Source of the DNA: Atopobiaceae bacterium
GTDB lineage: Bacteria; Actinomycetota; Coriobacteriia; Coriobacteriales; Atopobiaceae
Direction: 5' to 3'
DNA length: 64,000 nucleotides
NCBI GenBank assembly: GCA_902834555.1
Contig: CADFJN010000007.1
Coordinates: 1-64,000, forward strand
Numbering within the stretch: the stretch's first letter is position 1; each line of letters starts with the position of its first letter. This document shows, one piece after another, positions 6,470-15,226 of the stretch. A model generated the notes under the pieces. It ran no database searches. It saw only the letters and a list, made by a program, of their open reading frames with translations, and was not told where the DNA came from. The translations under genes were made by a program, and so were the position numbers.

Positions 6470-9226
6470 ATGTCTGAGAAGCACGTGTACCGCTTCGGAA
6501 AGGACGAGAACGGCAACAACGTGACCGAAGTTGCCGGCGCTACCGTCGACGAGGCGAAGTGGATCACCGGCGGCAAGGGCGCCAACCTGGCGGAGATGGC
6601 CAACATCGGCCTTCCCGTTCCTCCGGGATTCTCCATTACCTGCCAGACCTGCGTCGCTTACTCGTCCGCTGGTAACGTTTGGCCCGACGGCGTTCTCGAC
6701 GAGATTGACGTCTACCGCAAGGACCTCGAGAAGCGCATGGGCAAGAAGCTCGGCGACAAGGACGACCCGCTGCTCGTCTCCGTTCGCTCCGGCGCCCCCT
6801 TCTCCATGCCCGGCATGATGGACACCGTCCTTAACCTTGGCCTCAACGACGACTCCGTCCAGGGTCTCATCAAGAAGACCGGCAACCCTCGCTTTGGCTA
6901 CGACTCCTACCGTCGCTTCGTCCAGATGTTCTCCGACGTCGTCATGGGCGTCGACGGCCAGCTCTTCGAGGATGCCATCAACGCCAAGAAGGCCGAGCGC
7001 GGTGTGAAGCTCGACACCGAGCTCAACGCCGATGACCTCAAGGACCTCGTCGTTACCTTCAAGCAGATCTTCTCCGACAACGTCGACCCCGAGAAGTACC
7101 CCGAGGTCGTCGTCGACGGTAAGCCTGTGTTCCCGCACGATCCGTACCTCCAGCTGCGCCTTGCCGAGCAGGCGGTCTTCGGATCCTGGAACACCCCGCG
7201 TGCCATCCTGTATCGCAAGCAGAACAAGATTCCCGATGACCTGGGCACCGCTGTCAACGTCCAGTGCATGGTCTTCGGAAACATGGGTGACACCTCGGCC
7301 ACTGGCGTCGCGTTCACGCGAAACCCCGCCGACGGCACCAACGAGCGCTACGGCGACTTCCTGGTCAACGCTCAGGGCGAGGACGTCGTGGCCGGCATCC
7401 GCAACACCGAGCCCATCTCCGACCTCCCCAAGACCCCTGGCCTCGAGGAGGCTGGCAAGGAGCTCTATCACGTCTTCGAGATCCTCGAGGATCACTATGC
7501 TGACATGATGGACCTCGAGTTCACCATCCAGGAGGGCAAGCTCTGGATGCTCCAGACCCGCGTGGGCAAGCGTACCGCTCTCTCCGCGCTCAAGGTTGCC
7601 ATCCAGATGTACGAGGAGGGTCGCATCTCCAGGGAGACCGCCGTCATGCGCGTTGCCCCCGAGCAGCTCGACCAGCTCCTGCACCCGCAGTTCGACCCCA
7701 AGGCCAAGTACGAGGTCCTCGCCAAGGGCCTGAACGCCTCCCCCGGTGCTGCCACCGGTGCCGTGGTGTTCTCGTCCGCTGACGCCGAGGCCTTCAAGGA
7801 GGCCGGCAAGCCCTCCATCCTCGTGCGCTGGGAGACCACGCCCGACGACCTCAAGGGCATGGTTGCTGCTGAGGGCATCCTTACCTCTCACGGCGGTAAG
7901 ACGTCCCACGCGGCCGTTATCGCTCGTGGCATGGGCGCCCCCTGCGTCTGCGGCGTCGAGGCGCTCCACATCGACGCTCCTAACAAGGAGTGCAAGGTTG
8001 CCGGCACCGACGTTGTCCTCCACGAGGGTGACATCATCTCCATCGACGGTACCACGGGTGACGTCATCCTGGGCGAGGTGCCCCTGGTTCGTCCGCAGCT
8101 CGGCGGCGACCTCGAGACCATCCTCGACTGGGCAGACGAGGTCCGCAAGGATCCTGCCCGCGGCCGCGTGATTGGCGTTCGCGCCAACGCCGACAACCCC
8201 GCCGACGCGCAGCTCTCCGCCGACAACGGCGCCGAGGGCATTGGCCTGGACCGCACCGAGCACATGTTCCTGGGCGAGCGCAAGCAGCTCATCCAGAACT
8301 TCATCCTCGCCGAGTCCGACGACGTCAAGCAGGAGTCCCTCAAGAAGCTGGGCGAGGCCCAGAAGGGTGACTTCCTTGGCATGTTCAAGGCCATGGACGG
8401 CAAGACCGTCATCGTGCGCCTGCTCGATCCCCCTCTGCACGAGTTCCTCGACAACCCGCGCGACCTTGAGGTCGAGATCACCAAGGAGGAGTGTGCCGGC
8501 AAGGACTGCACCGAGAAGCGCGCCCTGCTCGCCAAGCTCGACTCCTTCCAGGAGGCCAACCCCATGCTCGGCCTTCGTGGTTGCCGTCTGGGCATCGTCT
8601 ACCCCGAGCTCAACGTCATGCAGGTGCGCGCTATCGCGGGTGCCGCTGCCGAGCTCAAGAAGGAGGGCTTCGACCCCAAGCCGGAAATCATGATCCCGCT
8701 CGTTGCCTTCGAGTCCGAGATTGAGCTCGTTCGCGCTGGCGTCGAGAAGACCCTGAAGGAGGTCGAGGAGGAGACGGGCGTCAAGCTCGAGATCCCCATC
8801 GGCACCATGATCGAGCTTCCCCGCGCTGCCATCACCGCCGACGAGATCGGCAAGCACGCCGACTTCTTCTCCTTCGGCACCAACGACCTCACCCAGACCT
8901 GCCTCGGGTTCTCCCGCGACGACGTCGAGTCCGCGTTCATGCCGCTCTACCTCGACAAGAAGATCGTCAAGCGGAACCCCTTCGCGACCGTCGACCCCGG
9001 CGTCGCCAAGCTCGTCCAGATGGGCGTCGAGGGTGGCCACAAGGCCAACCCGGACATCGTCTGCGGCGTCTGCGGCGAGACTGGTGGCGACCCCGAGTCC
9101 ATCCAGGTCTACTATGACCTCGGCCTCGACTACGTGTCCTGCTCGCCGTACCGCGTGCCTATCGCTCGTCTTGCGGCAGCGCAGGCCAAGATCAACTCCA
9201 ACGGCGGTCCTGCCAAGGTCGCCTAG
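6470..9226 (+). CDS. ppdK: Pyruvate, phosphate dikinase
   Basis: Interconverts pyruvate, ATP and Pi with PEP, AMP and PPi; in anaerobes it links glycolysis and gluconeogenesis using PPi. 918 residues: N-terminal ATP-grasp nucleotide domain, central phosphohistidine domain with G-G-K-T-S-H-A-A (catalytic His480, regulatory Thr478 two residues before), and a C-terminal TIM barrel with G-T-N-D-L-T-Q and the C-G-V-C-G-E motif. The usual G-G-M-T-S-H has Lys in place of Met. Start ATG 6470 follows GGGGAG. A truncated PDRP homologue lies upstream, a dGTPase downstream after a strong terminator. Confidence 0.97.
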   Translation: MSEKHVYRFGKDENGNNVTEVAGATVDEAKWITGGKGANLAEMANIGLPVPPGFSITCQTCVAYSSAGNVWPDGVLDEIDVYRKDLEKRMGKKLGDKDDPLLVSVRSGAPFSMPGMMDTVLNLGLNDDSVQGLIKKTGNPRFGYDSYRRFVQMFSDVVMGVDGQLFEDAINAKKAERGVKLDTELNADDLKDLVVTFKQIFSDNVDPEKYPEVVVDGKPVFPHDPYLQLRLAEQAVFGSWNTPRAILYRKQNKIPDDLGTAVNVQCMVFGNMGDTSATGVAFTRNPADGTNERYGDFLVNAQGEDVVAGIRNTEPISDLPKTPGLEEAGKELYHVFEILEDHYADMMDLEFTIQEGKLWMLQTRVGKRTALSALKVAIQMYEEGRISRETAVMRVAPEQLDQLLHPQFDPKAKYEVLAKGLNASPGAATGAVVFSSADAEAFKEAGKPSILVRWETTPDDLKGMVAAEGILTSHGGKTSHAAVIARGMGAPCVCGVEALHIDAPNKECKVAGTDVVLHEGDIISIDGTTGDVILGEVPLVRPQLGGDLETILDWADEVRKDPARGRVIGVRANADNPADAQLSADNGAEGIGLDRTEHMFLGERKQLIQNFILAESDDVKQESLKKLGEAQKGDFLGMFKAMDGKTVIVRLLDPPLHEFLDNPRDLEVEITKEECAGKDCTEKRALLAKLDSFQEANPMLGLRGCRLGIVYPELNVMQVRAIAGAAAELKKEGFDPKPEIMIPLVAFESEIELVRAGVEKTLKEVEEETGVKLEIPIGTMIELPRAAITADEIGKHADFFSFGTNDLTQTCLGFSRDDVESAFMPLYLDKKIVKRNPFATVDPGVAKLVQMGVEGGHKANPDIVCGVCGETGGDPESIQVYYDLGLDYVSCSPYRVPIARLAAAQAKINSNGGPAKVA

Positions 9227-9259
9227 CATCCTGGCGTTGATGCACGTGTAGCACACAAA

Positions 9260-9294
9260 GGGGGAGGGGCCTAGTGCCTCTCCCCCTGTTCTTT
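9260..9294 (+). terminator. Rho-independent terminator of ppdK
   Basis: GGGGGAGGGGC pairs with GCCTCTCCCCC (11 bp, one G-U) around CTAGT, followed by TGTTCTTT. Strong hairpin between ppdK and the HD hydrolase gene. Confidence 0.85.
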
Positions 9295-9324
9295 ATCAGA
9301 GCATCCGGTATGTTGGAGGCGCCC

Positions 9325-10386
9325 ATGAGGGTTCACGACAGGGAGGACCAGATAGCTCGCGAGGAGGAGCTCCTCTCTGCGCAGGCAGCAAAGAGCTCGC
9401 GGACAAGGGGTAGGGACATGCCCGAGGAGGAGGATTTCCTCAGGCCTTGCTACCAGCGCGACCGTGACCGCATCCTTCACTGCAAGAGCTTCAGGCGCCT
9501 TTCCAACAAGACCCAGGTCTTCCTTGCACCCGAAGGCGACCACTACCGCACGCGGCTTACGCACACGCTTGAGGTGGCGCAGATTGCCCGCACCATTTCC
9601 CGTGCACTTGGCTTGAACGAGGACCTGACTGAGGCAATTGCGCTTGGCCACGACCTTGGGCACACCCCCTTTGGCCACTGCGGAGAGCGAGCCCTATCGC
9701 GTGCCATGGCGCGCTATCGCGGAATCGACCCTGAGTCCGAGCAGGGACGATACCTATTTCGCCACAACAGGCAGAGCGTGAGGCTGGTCGAGTGCCTGGA
9801 GAAGGACGGTCGAGGCCTCAACCTTACCTGGGAAGTGCGCGATGGCATCCTCTGCCACACCGGCTCGCAGCGCGCGCAGACGCTCGAGGGCCGGGTGGTT
9901 GCCTGCGCGGATCGCATTGCATACGTGTGCCACGACATCGATGACGCCGAGCGTGCTGGCCTTCTCACCGAGGACGACCTTCCGCAGCGTCCGCGCGAGC
10001 TTCTCGGTGACAGCTCTTCCGAGCGCATTGACGCCATGGTCCGGGATATCTGTGCGGGCAGCGCTGCGGCGGGGGACATATGCATGTCCGAGGACGTATG
10101 GGGGGCGATGATGGAGCTCCGCTCGTTCCTCTTCGAGTCGCTCTACACAAGGGGCGACGCCAAGGAGGAGGAGCCCAAGGCAACACGCATGATCGAGCTT
10201 CTCTTCGATTACCTGGTGAAACACATGGATGAGGTTCCGGGGGAATATCTCAAGCATGACTCCGATCGCCCGGACGTGCAGGTGGCCGACTACGTCTCGG
10301 GCATGACGGACCGCTATGCCGTCCGGGTGTTCGAGGACCTGACCGTGCCACACTCGTGGAAGGGTGTCATGTCTCACGGCAGATGA
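9325..10386 (+). CDS. dgt: dGTPase-like HD-domain hydrolase
   Basis: 353-residue deoxynucleotide triphosphohydrolase homologue (dNTP to nucleoside plus PPPi). The metal-binding HD signature is complete: R-L-T-H-T-L-E-V-A-Q and A-L-G-H-D-L-G-H-T-P-F-G-H-C-G-E, plus R-S-x-R-L and the C-terminal Y-x-S-G-M-T-D-R-Y-A. The ATG at 9325 is preferred because GGAGG (9315-9319) sits 5 nt upstream; an ATG at 9310 has no ribosome site. In many anaerobes dgt sits between ppdK and dnaG; dnaG is not next to it here. Substrate preference cannot be read from sequence. Confidence 0.9.
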   Translation: MRVHDREDQIAREEELLSAQAAKSSRTRGRDMPEEEDFLRPCYQRDRDRILHCKSFRRLSNKTQVFLAPEGDHYRTRLTHTLEVAQIARTISRALGLNEDLTEAIALGHDLGHTPFGHCGERALSRAMARYRGIDPESEQGRYLFRHNRQSVRLVECLEKDGRGLNLTWEVRDGILCHTGSQRAQTLEGRVVACADRIAYVCHDIDDAERAGLLTEDDLPQRPRELLGDSSSERIDAMVRDICAGSAAAGDICMSEDVWGAMMELRSFLFESLYTRGDAKEEEPKATRMIELLFDYLVKHMDEVPGEYLKHDSDRPDVQVADYVSGMTDRYAVRVFEDLTVPHSWKGVMSHGR

Positions 10387-10456
10387 TGATGGTACGCCAC
10401 GCGCCCGCATCTCTGCTAGGCTCTTCTGGTCTTTGAATACAACCGGGGAGGGGTGC

Positions 10457-11497
10457 ATGACAGCAAGGCACAGTCGCAGAGACAAAAGAGGCACGGGGCG
10501 CGGCCTGCTTGTTTTCGCCTGCGTGTTTGTTGCGCTTGCTGCGGGGGCGCTCGTGCTTGCCATGTCGGGCAATCTGCGGCCCCTGGTAGAGACCGTTGTT
10601 CCCGGCCTTGCGGGTGAGATTGCCCAGCAGCCTGGCCAAGACCAAGAGGTCGAGGGGCAGGGCGCTGAGGCTGCGCAGGCGCTCGAGCCCAAGGACTTCT
10701 CGGACTACAGCTGGGACGAACTCTCGCAGATCTCCACCAAGATTGCAGACGCCGCAACCAACGACGAGGGCTTGGCAATCGCGCGGGAGTACAACCTTGC
10801 GGACGCATCGGGGATGCCCGTCAACAAGGCGCGCGAGGTGGTTCTCGACGATAATACCCTGGCATACGCTCGCATCGTGGGGTTTAGGCATGACCAGCGC
10901 GCCGATGGCTCTGGCGTTGCGGGCATGACGCTTATGGTCTCCATGCTCTCCGAGCAGCCCATGGAGGCCTCCAACACCAACGAGGGAGGCTGGGAGTCTT
11001 CCACGCTGAGGGCCTGGCTTGCAGGCGATGGCATGGCGCTCCTTCCGGATGACCTTGCCTCCCATGTCGTCAGCGTCGCCAAAGCGACCAACAACGTGGG
11101 GGTCACCTCGGATGTTTCGTCCGTCACTCAGACGGCAGACGGCCTGTGGGCCTTCTCTGCTGTCGAGGTCTGCGGCAACATTACCTGGTTCGAGGACGAG
11201 TTCGCCACAGAAATCTCCTACACGGGAAGTCTGGACGCCGTACTCAACGCCGAGGGGGCGCAGTACGCGTACTTCTCGGCGGCAGGCGTGACAGGGGAGA
11301 CCGGCGGGCAGTCGGGCGCTCTTGCTCTCACGTATCGAGGCTCCTCTCGTCCGTGGTGGTATCGTTCCGCTTATCCGCTGAACTATGCCGATACGAGTTC
11401 TAGTTCGTATTTCTTCAGGGTTAGTGAGACTGGATATCCTTCCTCGGTTGGGGAGGCGGATACGGCGACTGGCGTGGTTGCGGGATTCAGCATCTAA
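10457..11497 (+). CDS. Membrane-anchored DUF6273-type protein
   Basis: 346 residues. A basic N-terminus is followed by one hydrophobic segment (about 17-37), giving a signal anchor with the rest outside; a Glu/Gln/Ala-rich linker follows. The C-terminal ~210 residues resemble the DUF6273 fold, a C-type-lectin-like cell-surface domain (W-x-S-S-T-L-R-A-W-L, R-P-W-W-Y-R-S, F-F-R-V, ending G-V-V-A-G-F-S-I). Function unknown; surface binding is plausible. Start ATG 10457 follows GGGGAGGGG. The last ~50 codons (11330-11497) are clearly AT-richer with different codon choice than the rest, suggesting recombination or a recently exchanged 3' end. Confidence 0.7.
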   Translation: MTARHSRRDKRGTGRGLLVFACVFVALAAGALVLAMSGNLRPLVETVVPGLAGEIAQQPGQDQEVEGQGAEAAQALEPKDFSDYSWDELSQISTKIADAATNDEGLAIAREYNLADASGMPVNKAREVVLDDNTLAYARIVGFRHDQRADGSGVAGMTLMVSMLSEQPMEASNTNEGGWESSTLRAWLAGDGMALLPDDLASHVVSVAKATNNVGVTSDVSSVTQTADGLWAFSAVEVCGNITWFEDEFATEISYTGSLDAVLNAEGAQYAYFSAAGVTGETGGQSGALALTYRGSSRPWWYRSAYPLNYADTSSSSYFFRVSETGYPSSVGEADTATGVVAGFSI

Positions 11498-11549
11498 GGG
11501 GTCCTAGCCCATGGCGCAGGGGCTGGACATCCATCAAGTTATGTAGTTC

Positions 11550-11578
11550 TTGTCCTGCTGGTCGTGGTGCTCTATAAT
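11550..11578 (+). promoter_or_regulatory. Promoter for rplS
   Basis: TTGTCC (11550-11555), 17-bp spacer, TATAAT (11573-11578): a near-consensus housekeeping promoter about 70 nt before the rplS start. Confidence 0.7.
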
Positions 11579-11650
11579 TCTCGCTTGTGTGTAAGCCTAT
11601 GTGTCGTTCGCACGTGCGTCGGCACCTCTAGTCTAGAGATGAGGAAAAGC

Positions 11651-11992
11651 ATGGATTACATTCGCGCCATCGAGCGTCAGCAGATTCGTGAGGACATCCC
11701 CACGGTCCTGGTTGGCGACAACGTCAAGGTCCACTATCGCATCATCGAGGGCGACCGTACCCGTGAGCAGGTCTTCCAGGGCGACGTCATCCGCATGAGT
11801 GGTGCTGGTTCCCGCGAGACCTTCACCGTCCGCAAGATCAGCTTTGGTGTTGGCGTGGAGCGTACGTTCCCCCTGCACAGCCCCAAGATTGCGAAGCTCG
11901 AGGTTGTTCGTCACGGTGATGTCCGTCGCGCGAAGCTCTACTACCTCCGCGATCGCGTGGGCAAGGCCGCTCGCATTCCCGAGAAGCGCTAG
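11651..11992 (+). CDS. rplS: 50S ribosomal protein L19
   Basis: 113-residue large-subunit protein at the 30S-50S interface. Typical L19 features: V-G-D-N-V-K-V-H-Y-R, F-x-G-D-V-I, G-x-G-S-R-E-T-F-T-V-R-K-I-S-F-G-V-G-V-E-R, and Y-Y-L-R-D-R-V-G-K-A-A-R-I. I chose ATG 11651 (GAGGA upstream); an ATG at 11639 in frame has poorer spacing. It has its own strong promoter and a 12-bp terminator hairpin, so it is probably monocistronic. Confidence 0.96.
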   Translation: MDYIRAIERQQIREDIPTVLVGDNVKVHYRIIEGDRTREQVFQGDVIRMSGAGSRETFTVRKISFGVGVERTFPLHSPKIAKLEVVRHGDVRRAKLYYLRDRVGKAARIPEKR

Positions 11993-12013
11993 AGTTTTTT
12001 ACTGTTTTGTTTG

Positions 12014-12041
12014 GAGGGGCTACCCGATTGGGTGGCCCCTC
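12014..12041 (+). terminator. Hairpin terminator after rplS
   Basis: GAGGGGCTACCC pairs along its full length with GGGTGGCCCCTC (one T-G) around GATT. The following TTCG is only weakly T-rich. Confidence 0.65.
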
Positions 12042-12105
12042 TTCGCTATGTGGCCATATTGCGTCCTGCCCAGATGAGCGCTGGACGCCTGTTGAGGGGA
12101 GCCCC

Positions 12106-12888
12106 ATGACAAGGTCTTCGGCGACGGCCCACGAGGTAGCTGCGCTGTTTGCCTGTGCCGACGAAGACGAATTCATGCGTTTGGATGAGCGCTACGCCGA
12201 CGACCCTCACAAGCAGGTGCAGCATGCTCGCGAGGTCGCGCAAAGGCGCCTTGCTCGCGAGCAGAGAGAGCGCGAGCGGGTTCTGGGGATGTACGCAAAG
12301 GCCCGCGAGCTTGGCGGGCCTGGCCTTGTTCTTGGCGTGGACGAAGTGGGGCGTGGAGCCCTGGCGGGGCCTCTCACCGTGGCTGCGGTGGCACTTCCTG
12401 ACGAGCCCATCGTCTGGGGCATTAATGATTCAAAGCAGCTCATGCCCGCCCAGAGAGAGGTTCTCGCTGCTCGTATTGCCGACGTTGCCCTTGCCATTGG
12501 CATCGCGCATGTAGAGCCCGCCTCCATCGACGCCGTTGGTATGGCGGTTGCCCTTCGCATGGCCATGAAACGTGCGATTGATGATGCTGGCGTTGATGCC
12601 GATGCCGTTCTCATCGACGGTAACCCCGTGCATGTGAGCCCCAAGGAGGTCACGCTCGTCAAGGGCGATGCTCGCGTCTCGTGCATCGCGGCTGCCTCTA
12701 TCGTTGCCAAGGTGACAAGAGACGCTCTGATGGTCTCGCTCGCAGAGGAGTACCCTGGCTATCATTTGGCCGAGTGCAAGGGCTATGGGTCTCCCGAGCA
12801 CATTGCCGCAATACGCGCGCATGGTCTTACACCAATACATCGCGTTTCCTTCTGCGGGAACTTCCTGGAGACTCCACCGCTTTTTTAG
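12106..12888 (+). CDS. rnhB: Ribonuclease HII
   Basis: Cleaves RNA in RNA/DNA hybrids and starts ribonucleotide excision repair. 260 residues. Catalytic carboxylates are visible in V-D-E-V-G-R-G (Asp79, Glu80) and in the A-S-I-V-A-K-V-T-R-D segment; I-N-D-S-K-Q-L is the family N-D-S-K motif. The first ~70 residues form a charged, helical N-terminal extension (Arg/Glu-rich around 40-60) not found in short RNase HII. Start ATG 12106 follows GAGGGGA. Position after rplS is conserved with Bacillus, except that rbgA is absent. Confidence 0.94.
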   Translation: MTRSSATAHEVAALFACADEDEFMRLDERYADDPHKQVQHAREVAQRRLAREQRERERVLGMYAKARELGGPGLVLGVDEVGRGALAGPLTVAAVALPDEPIVWGINDSKQLMPAQREVLAARIADVALAIGIAHVEPASIDAVGMAVALRMAMKRAIDDAGVDADAVLIDGNPVHVSPKEVTLVKGDARVSCIAAASIVAKVTRDALMVSLAEEYPGYHLAECKGYGSPEHIAAIRAHGLTPIHRVSFCGNFLETPPLF

Positions 12889-12971
12889 GGATTTCCCGCC
12901 ACTATTTTTCTAGCGAATAATCTCGCTCCGTGTTTTGGTTTTGACGGCCCCCCGGCGCGGGGCGAGTCCCT

Positions 12972-12987
12972 GGCCAGCATGCTGGTC
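12972..12987. other. Palindrome in the yraN leader
   Basis: CCAGCATGCTGG (12974-12985) is a perfect 12-bp palindrome, extended by G-T and G-C pairs to 16 nt. It lies in the 224-bp gap before yraN and may be an operator or a hairpin. No protein is identifiable for it. Confidence 0.4.
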
Positions 12988-13017
12988 ATTGTCGAGTAAG
13001 TCTCGTTGAACCGTCGG

Positions 13018-13054
13018 CTATCTGACAGCTCGTTGTACGCGCACGGTCAGATAG
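13018..13054. other. 9-bp inverted repeat in the yraN leader
   Basis: CTATCTGAC (13018-13026) and GTCAGATAG (13046-13054) are perfect complements separated by 19 nt. Together with the palindrome at 12972-12987 and a GCCCC/GGGGC pair near 12947-12964 this makes the 12889-13112 gap unusually structured; no gene seen there. Confidence 0.45.
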
Positions 13055-13112
13055 GTGCAAGCCCCTGGTGTCATCATCGCTCTCCCGTTTGGTTGCGAGA
13101 AGGGAGTCGACG

Positions 13113-13718
13113 ATGCGAGATACCATGTTTGGGCAAAACCGTATGCCAAGTTGGAGTAGGGAAAGCGGGCCTACCCATAGCGAGTATTGCTTTGGGCATG
13201 TGGCCTGGGATCCCGACGAAGATGGCTTTGGCTGCAGCGGGCAAAGCGAATCCAGGTACTTTGAATTCGATGATGCCAATGATCCTACCTTTGGCTCCGA
13301 CCTCCCAAGAAAGCCACTTGAGGAGTACACCACAAAGGAGCTAGGTGCAAAGGGAGAGCGTATTGCCGCGAGCTATCTAGCCTCGCATGGCTTCCGAATT
13401 CTCGAAATGAACTGGAGATGCAAGGCTGGAGAGGTGGACATCGTTGCCACAGCCGATGAGCCAGGCGAGGACTTGCGCCATAGCGTTGTTCTCGTCGAGG
13501 TGAAGACCAGGCTGGCATTGGGGGATGAGGCAGACTACATGCCCGAGATTGCCGTCGATCCAAAGAAGAGAAACAAGTACCGGCTGTTGGGTCTTCTATA
13601 TCTGGTGGAGCACACCGAAATCGACTCTGTTCGCTTTGACGTTGTTGCCGTAAACATCACGCGTGACGAGCACGCAGAACTCCGTCACCTTATCTGTGCT
13701 TACAGCTGGGATGACTGA
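13113..13718 (+). CDS. YraN/UPF0102 family endonuclease-like protein
   Basis: 201 residues. The C-terminal ~125 residues are a UPF0102 (YraN) domain with a PD-(D/E)xK-like nuclease core: G-E-R-I-A-A (Glu82), G-E-V-D-I-V-A (Asp109) and V-E-V-K-T-R (Glu129, Lys131). The first ~75 residues are an uncommon, low-hydrophobicity extension rich in Ser, Asp and Gly with no recognised domain. ATG 13113 is chosen because AGGGAG (13101-13106) precedes it; an ATG at 13068 is also in frame. Its TGA shares a base with the ATG of comM, so it heads the yraN-comM-dprA unit for DNA processing. Confidence 0.85.
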   Translation: MRDTMFGQNRMPSWSRESGPTHSEYCFGHVAWDPDEDGFGCSGQSESRYFEFDDANDPTFGSDLPRKPLEEYTTKELGAKGERIAASYLASHGFRILEMNWRCKAGEVDIVATADEPGEDLRHSVVLVEVKTRLALGDEADYMPEIAVDPKKRNKYRLLGLLYLVEHTEIDSVRFDVVAVNITRDEHAELRHLICAYSWDD

Positions 13719-15226
13719 TGAGTAGTCCAGACGTGCGCATCCCCACGGCAACGCTCAGGGGAGTGGAGGCGGTGCCCGTCACGGTTGAGGTGAGTGTCTC
13801 GGGTGGAATCCCCGGCCTTTCCATCGTGGGCATGCCCGACACCTCGGTGCTTGAGGCTCGGTCAAGGGTGCGCTGTGCCATGAAGGCATGCGGTTACAAG
13901 ATACCTCGTCTTCACGTGACGGTGAACCTTGCTCCAGCGGAGATTCGAAAGACCGGCACCGCCTTCGACCTCCCTATTGCCGTTGCAGTGCTTGCGGCAA
14001 CCGGTCAGATACCACACGAGGGTCTCTCCAAGCTGCTTTTTGTTGGTGAGCTTGCGCTCGACGGGAGTGTGTGCCCTCCTCGTGGCGCCGTTGCCTATGC
14101 TGCGCTCGCAGAGCGAGAGGGGCTCTCGCTTGCCTGCTCCGATCAGACTGGGTTGCCGCTTGCGCTCTCCACTGGTGCCTTTGGCGTCTCGGCTATCTCG
14201 CGCCTGAAGGCTGGCGTCGGCGAGCTGCCGCTCCTTACCACAGGAAGGAGTTCCGATGACGTGGATGGTGGCGATGTCACCTGCAACCTCGACTTCTCTG
14301 ACGTTGTCGACCAGGACATCCCAAAGCGTGCCATGGTCATTGCCGCTGCGGGACGCCATGGCATGCTCATGGTAGGGCCACCGGGTTCGGGAAAGACTAT
14401 GCTTGCTCGCAGGATGCCCACGATACTGCCTCCGCTTACTGATGCGGAGAGGTCCGAGGCGATGCTCATCCACTCGGTAGCCGGCCAACCCATAGCGCCC
14501 CTGGAGCGAGGGGAGCGTCCTTTCCGGGCTCCCCACCATTCGATCTCTGTTGGCGGTCTCGTTGGAGGCGGCAGGCCGGTCATGCCCGGAGAGGTCTCGT
14601 TGGCTCACGGAGGAGTGCTCTTCTTGGACGAGCTGCCGGAGTTTGCGACAAACGCGCTGCAATCCCTGCGCCAGCCGCTTGAGGACCGCGAGGTCAGAAT
14701 CGTGCGGGTCGATGGTGTGTACGTCTTCCCGTGCAACTTCCAGCTTGTGGCTGCGGCTAACCCCTGTCCCTGCGGGCACCTTGGCGACGACGCCCAGGAA
14801 TGCACGTGCGCACCGGCTCGCGTGGCGGCTTACCAGGGTCGGATTGGTGGTCCGCTCATGGACCGCATCGACGTGGTCGTTGACGTCCACCGGCCTGCCT
14901 CGACGGATGTAATTCGCGGTCTGGAGGGCGCGGGTTCCGCCGAGATGCTCGATCAGGTTATGGCAGCCCGGGAGTTCACGTCCTGGCGCGAGGCCCGTGA
15001 CGAGGCGCGCCTTGGCAGCGGAGTTCGTGGTGTGGCGAGGCTCGGCTTTGAGCCGAGCGCCCGCGTCTTCTTTGAGGACTCTGCGGAAAGGCTTGCCTTG
15101 GGAGGGCGTGCCATTGCGCGCGTGGGAAAGGTGGCGCGGACCATCGCCGACATGGGGAGTCACGAGCTGGTCTCACGCGATGACGTTGGGGAGGCGCTGC
15201 AGTACCGGTCGAGGAGGCAGCTATGA
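13718..15226 (+). CDS. comM: ComM/YifB-family Mg-chelatase-like AAA+ ATPase
   Basis: 502-residue AAA+ protein. In naturally competent bacteria ComM is a hexameric helicase that promotes branch migration of incoming DNA. Seen: N-terminal Lon-substrate-like domain (about 1-190), Walker A G-P-P-G-S-G-K-T (220-227), Walker B L-F-L-D-E-L-P-E, the N-P-C-P-C-G motif and a Cys pair (E-C-T-C) typical of the family. ATG 13718 overlaps the yraN stop; its own stop overlaps dprA. Tight coupling with dprA supports a role in transformation or recombination. Confidence 0.93.
   Translation: MSSPDVRIPTATLRGVEAVPVTVEVSVSGGIPGLSIVGMPDTSVLEARSRVRCAMKACGYKIPRLHVTVNLAPAEIRKTGTAFDLPIAVAVLAATGQIPHEGLSKLLFVGELALDGSVCPPRGAVAYAALAEREGLSLACSDQTGLPLALSTGAFGVSAISRLKAGVGELPLLTTGRSSDDVDGGDVTCNLDFSDVVDQDIPKRAMVIAAAGRHGMLMVGPPGSGKTMLARRMPTILPPLTDAERSEAMLIHSVAGQPIAPLERGERPFRAPHHSISVGGLVGGGRPVMPGEVSLAHGGVLFLDELPEFATNALQSLRQPLEDREVRIVRVDGVYVFPCNFQLVAAANPCPCGHLGDDAQECTCAPARVAAYQGRIGGPLMDRIDVVVDVHRPASTDVIRGLEGAGSAEMLDQVMAAREFTSWREARDEARLGSGVRGVARLGFEPSARVFFEDSAERLALGGRAIARVGKVARTIADMGSHELVSRDDVGEALQYRSRRQL

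Noticed and set aside
6272..9256. Very long open frame antisense to ppdK (and a similar one antisense to ispG-proS)
   Set aside because: Codon pattern is the mirror of a GC-rich gene with strong third-position bias; no ribosome site or recognisable domain.
11330..11497. Diversity-generating retroelement variable region
   Set aside because: No reverse transcriptase, accessory gene or template repeat in the window, and no adenine-specific difference can be shown.
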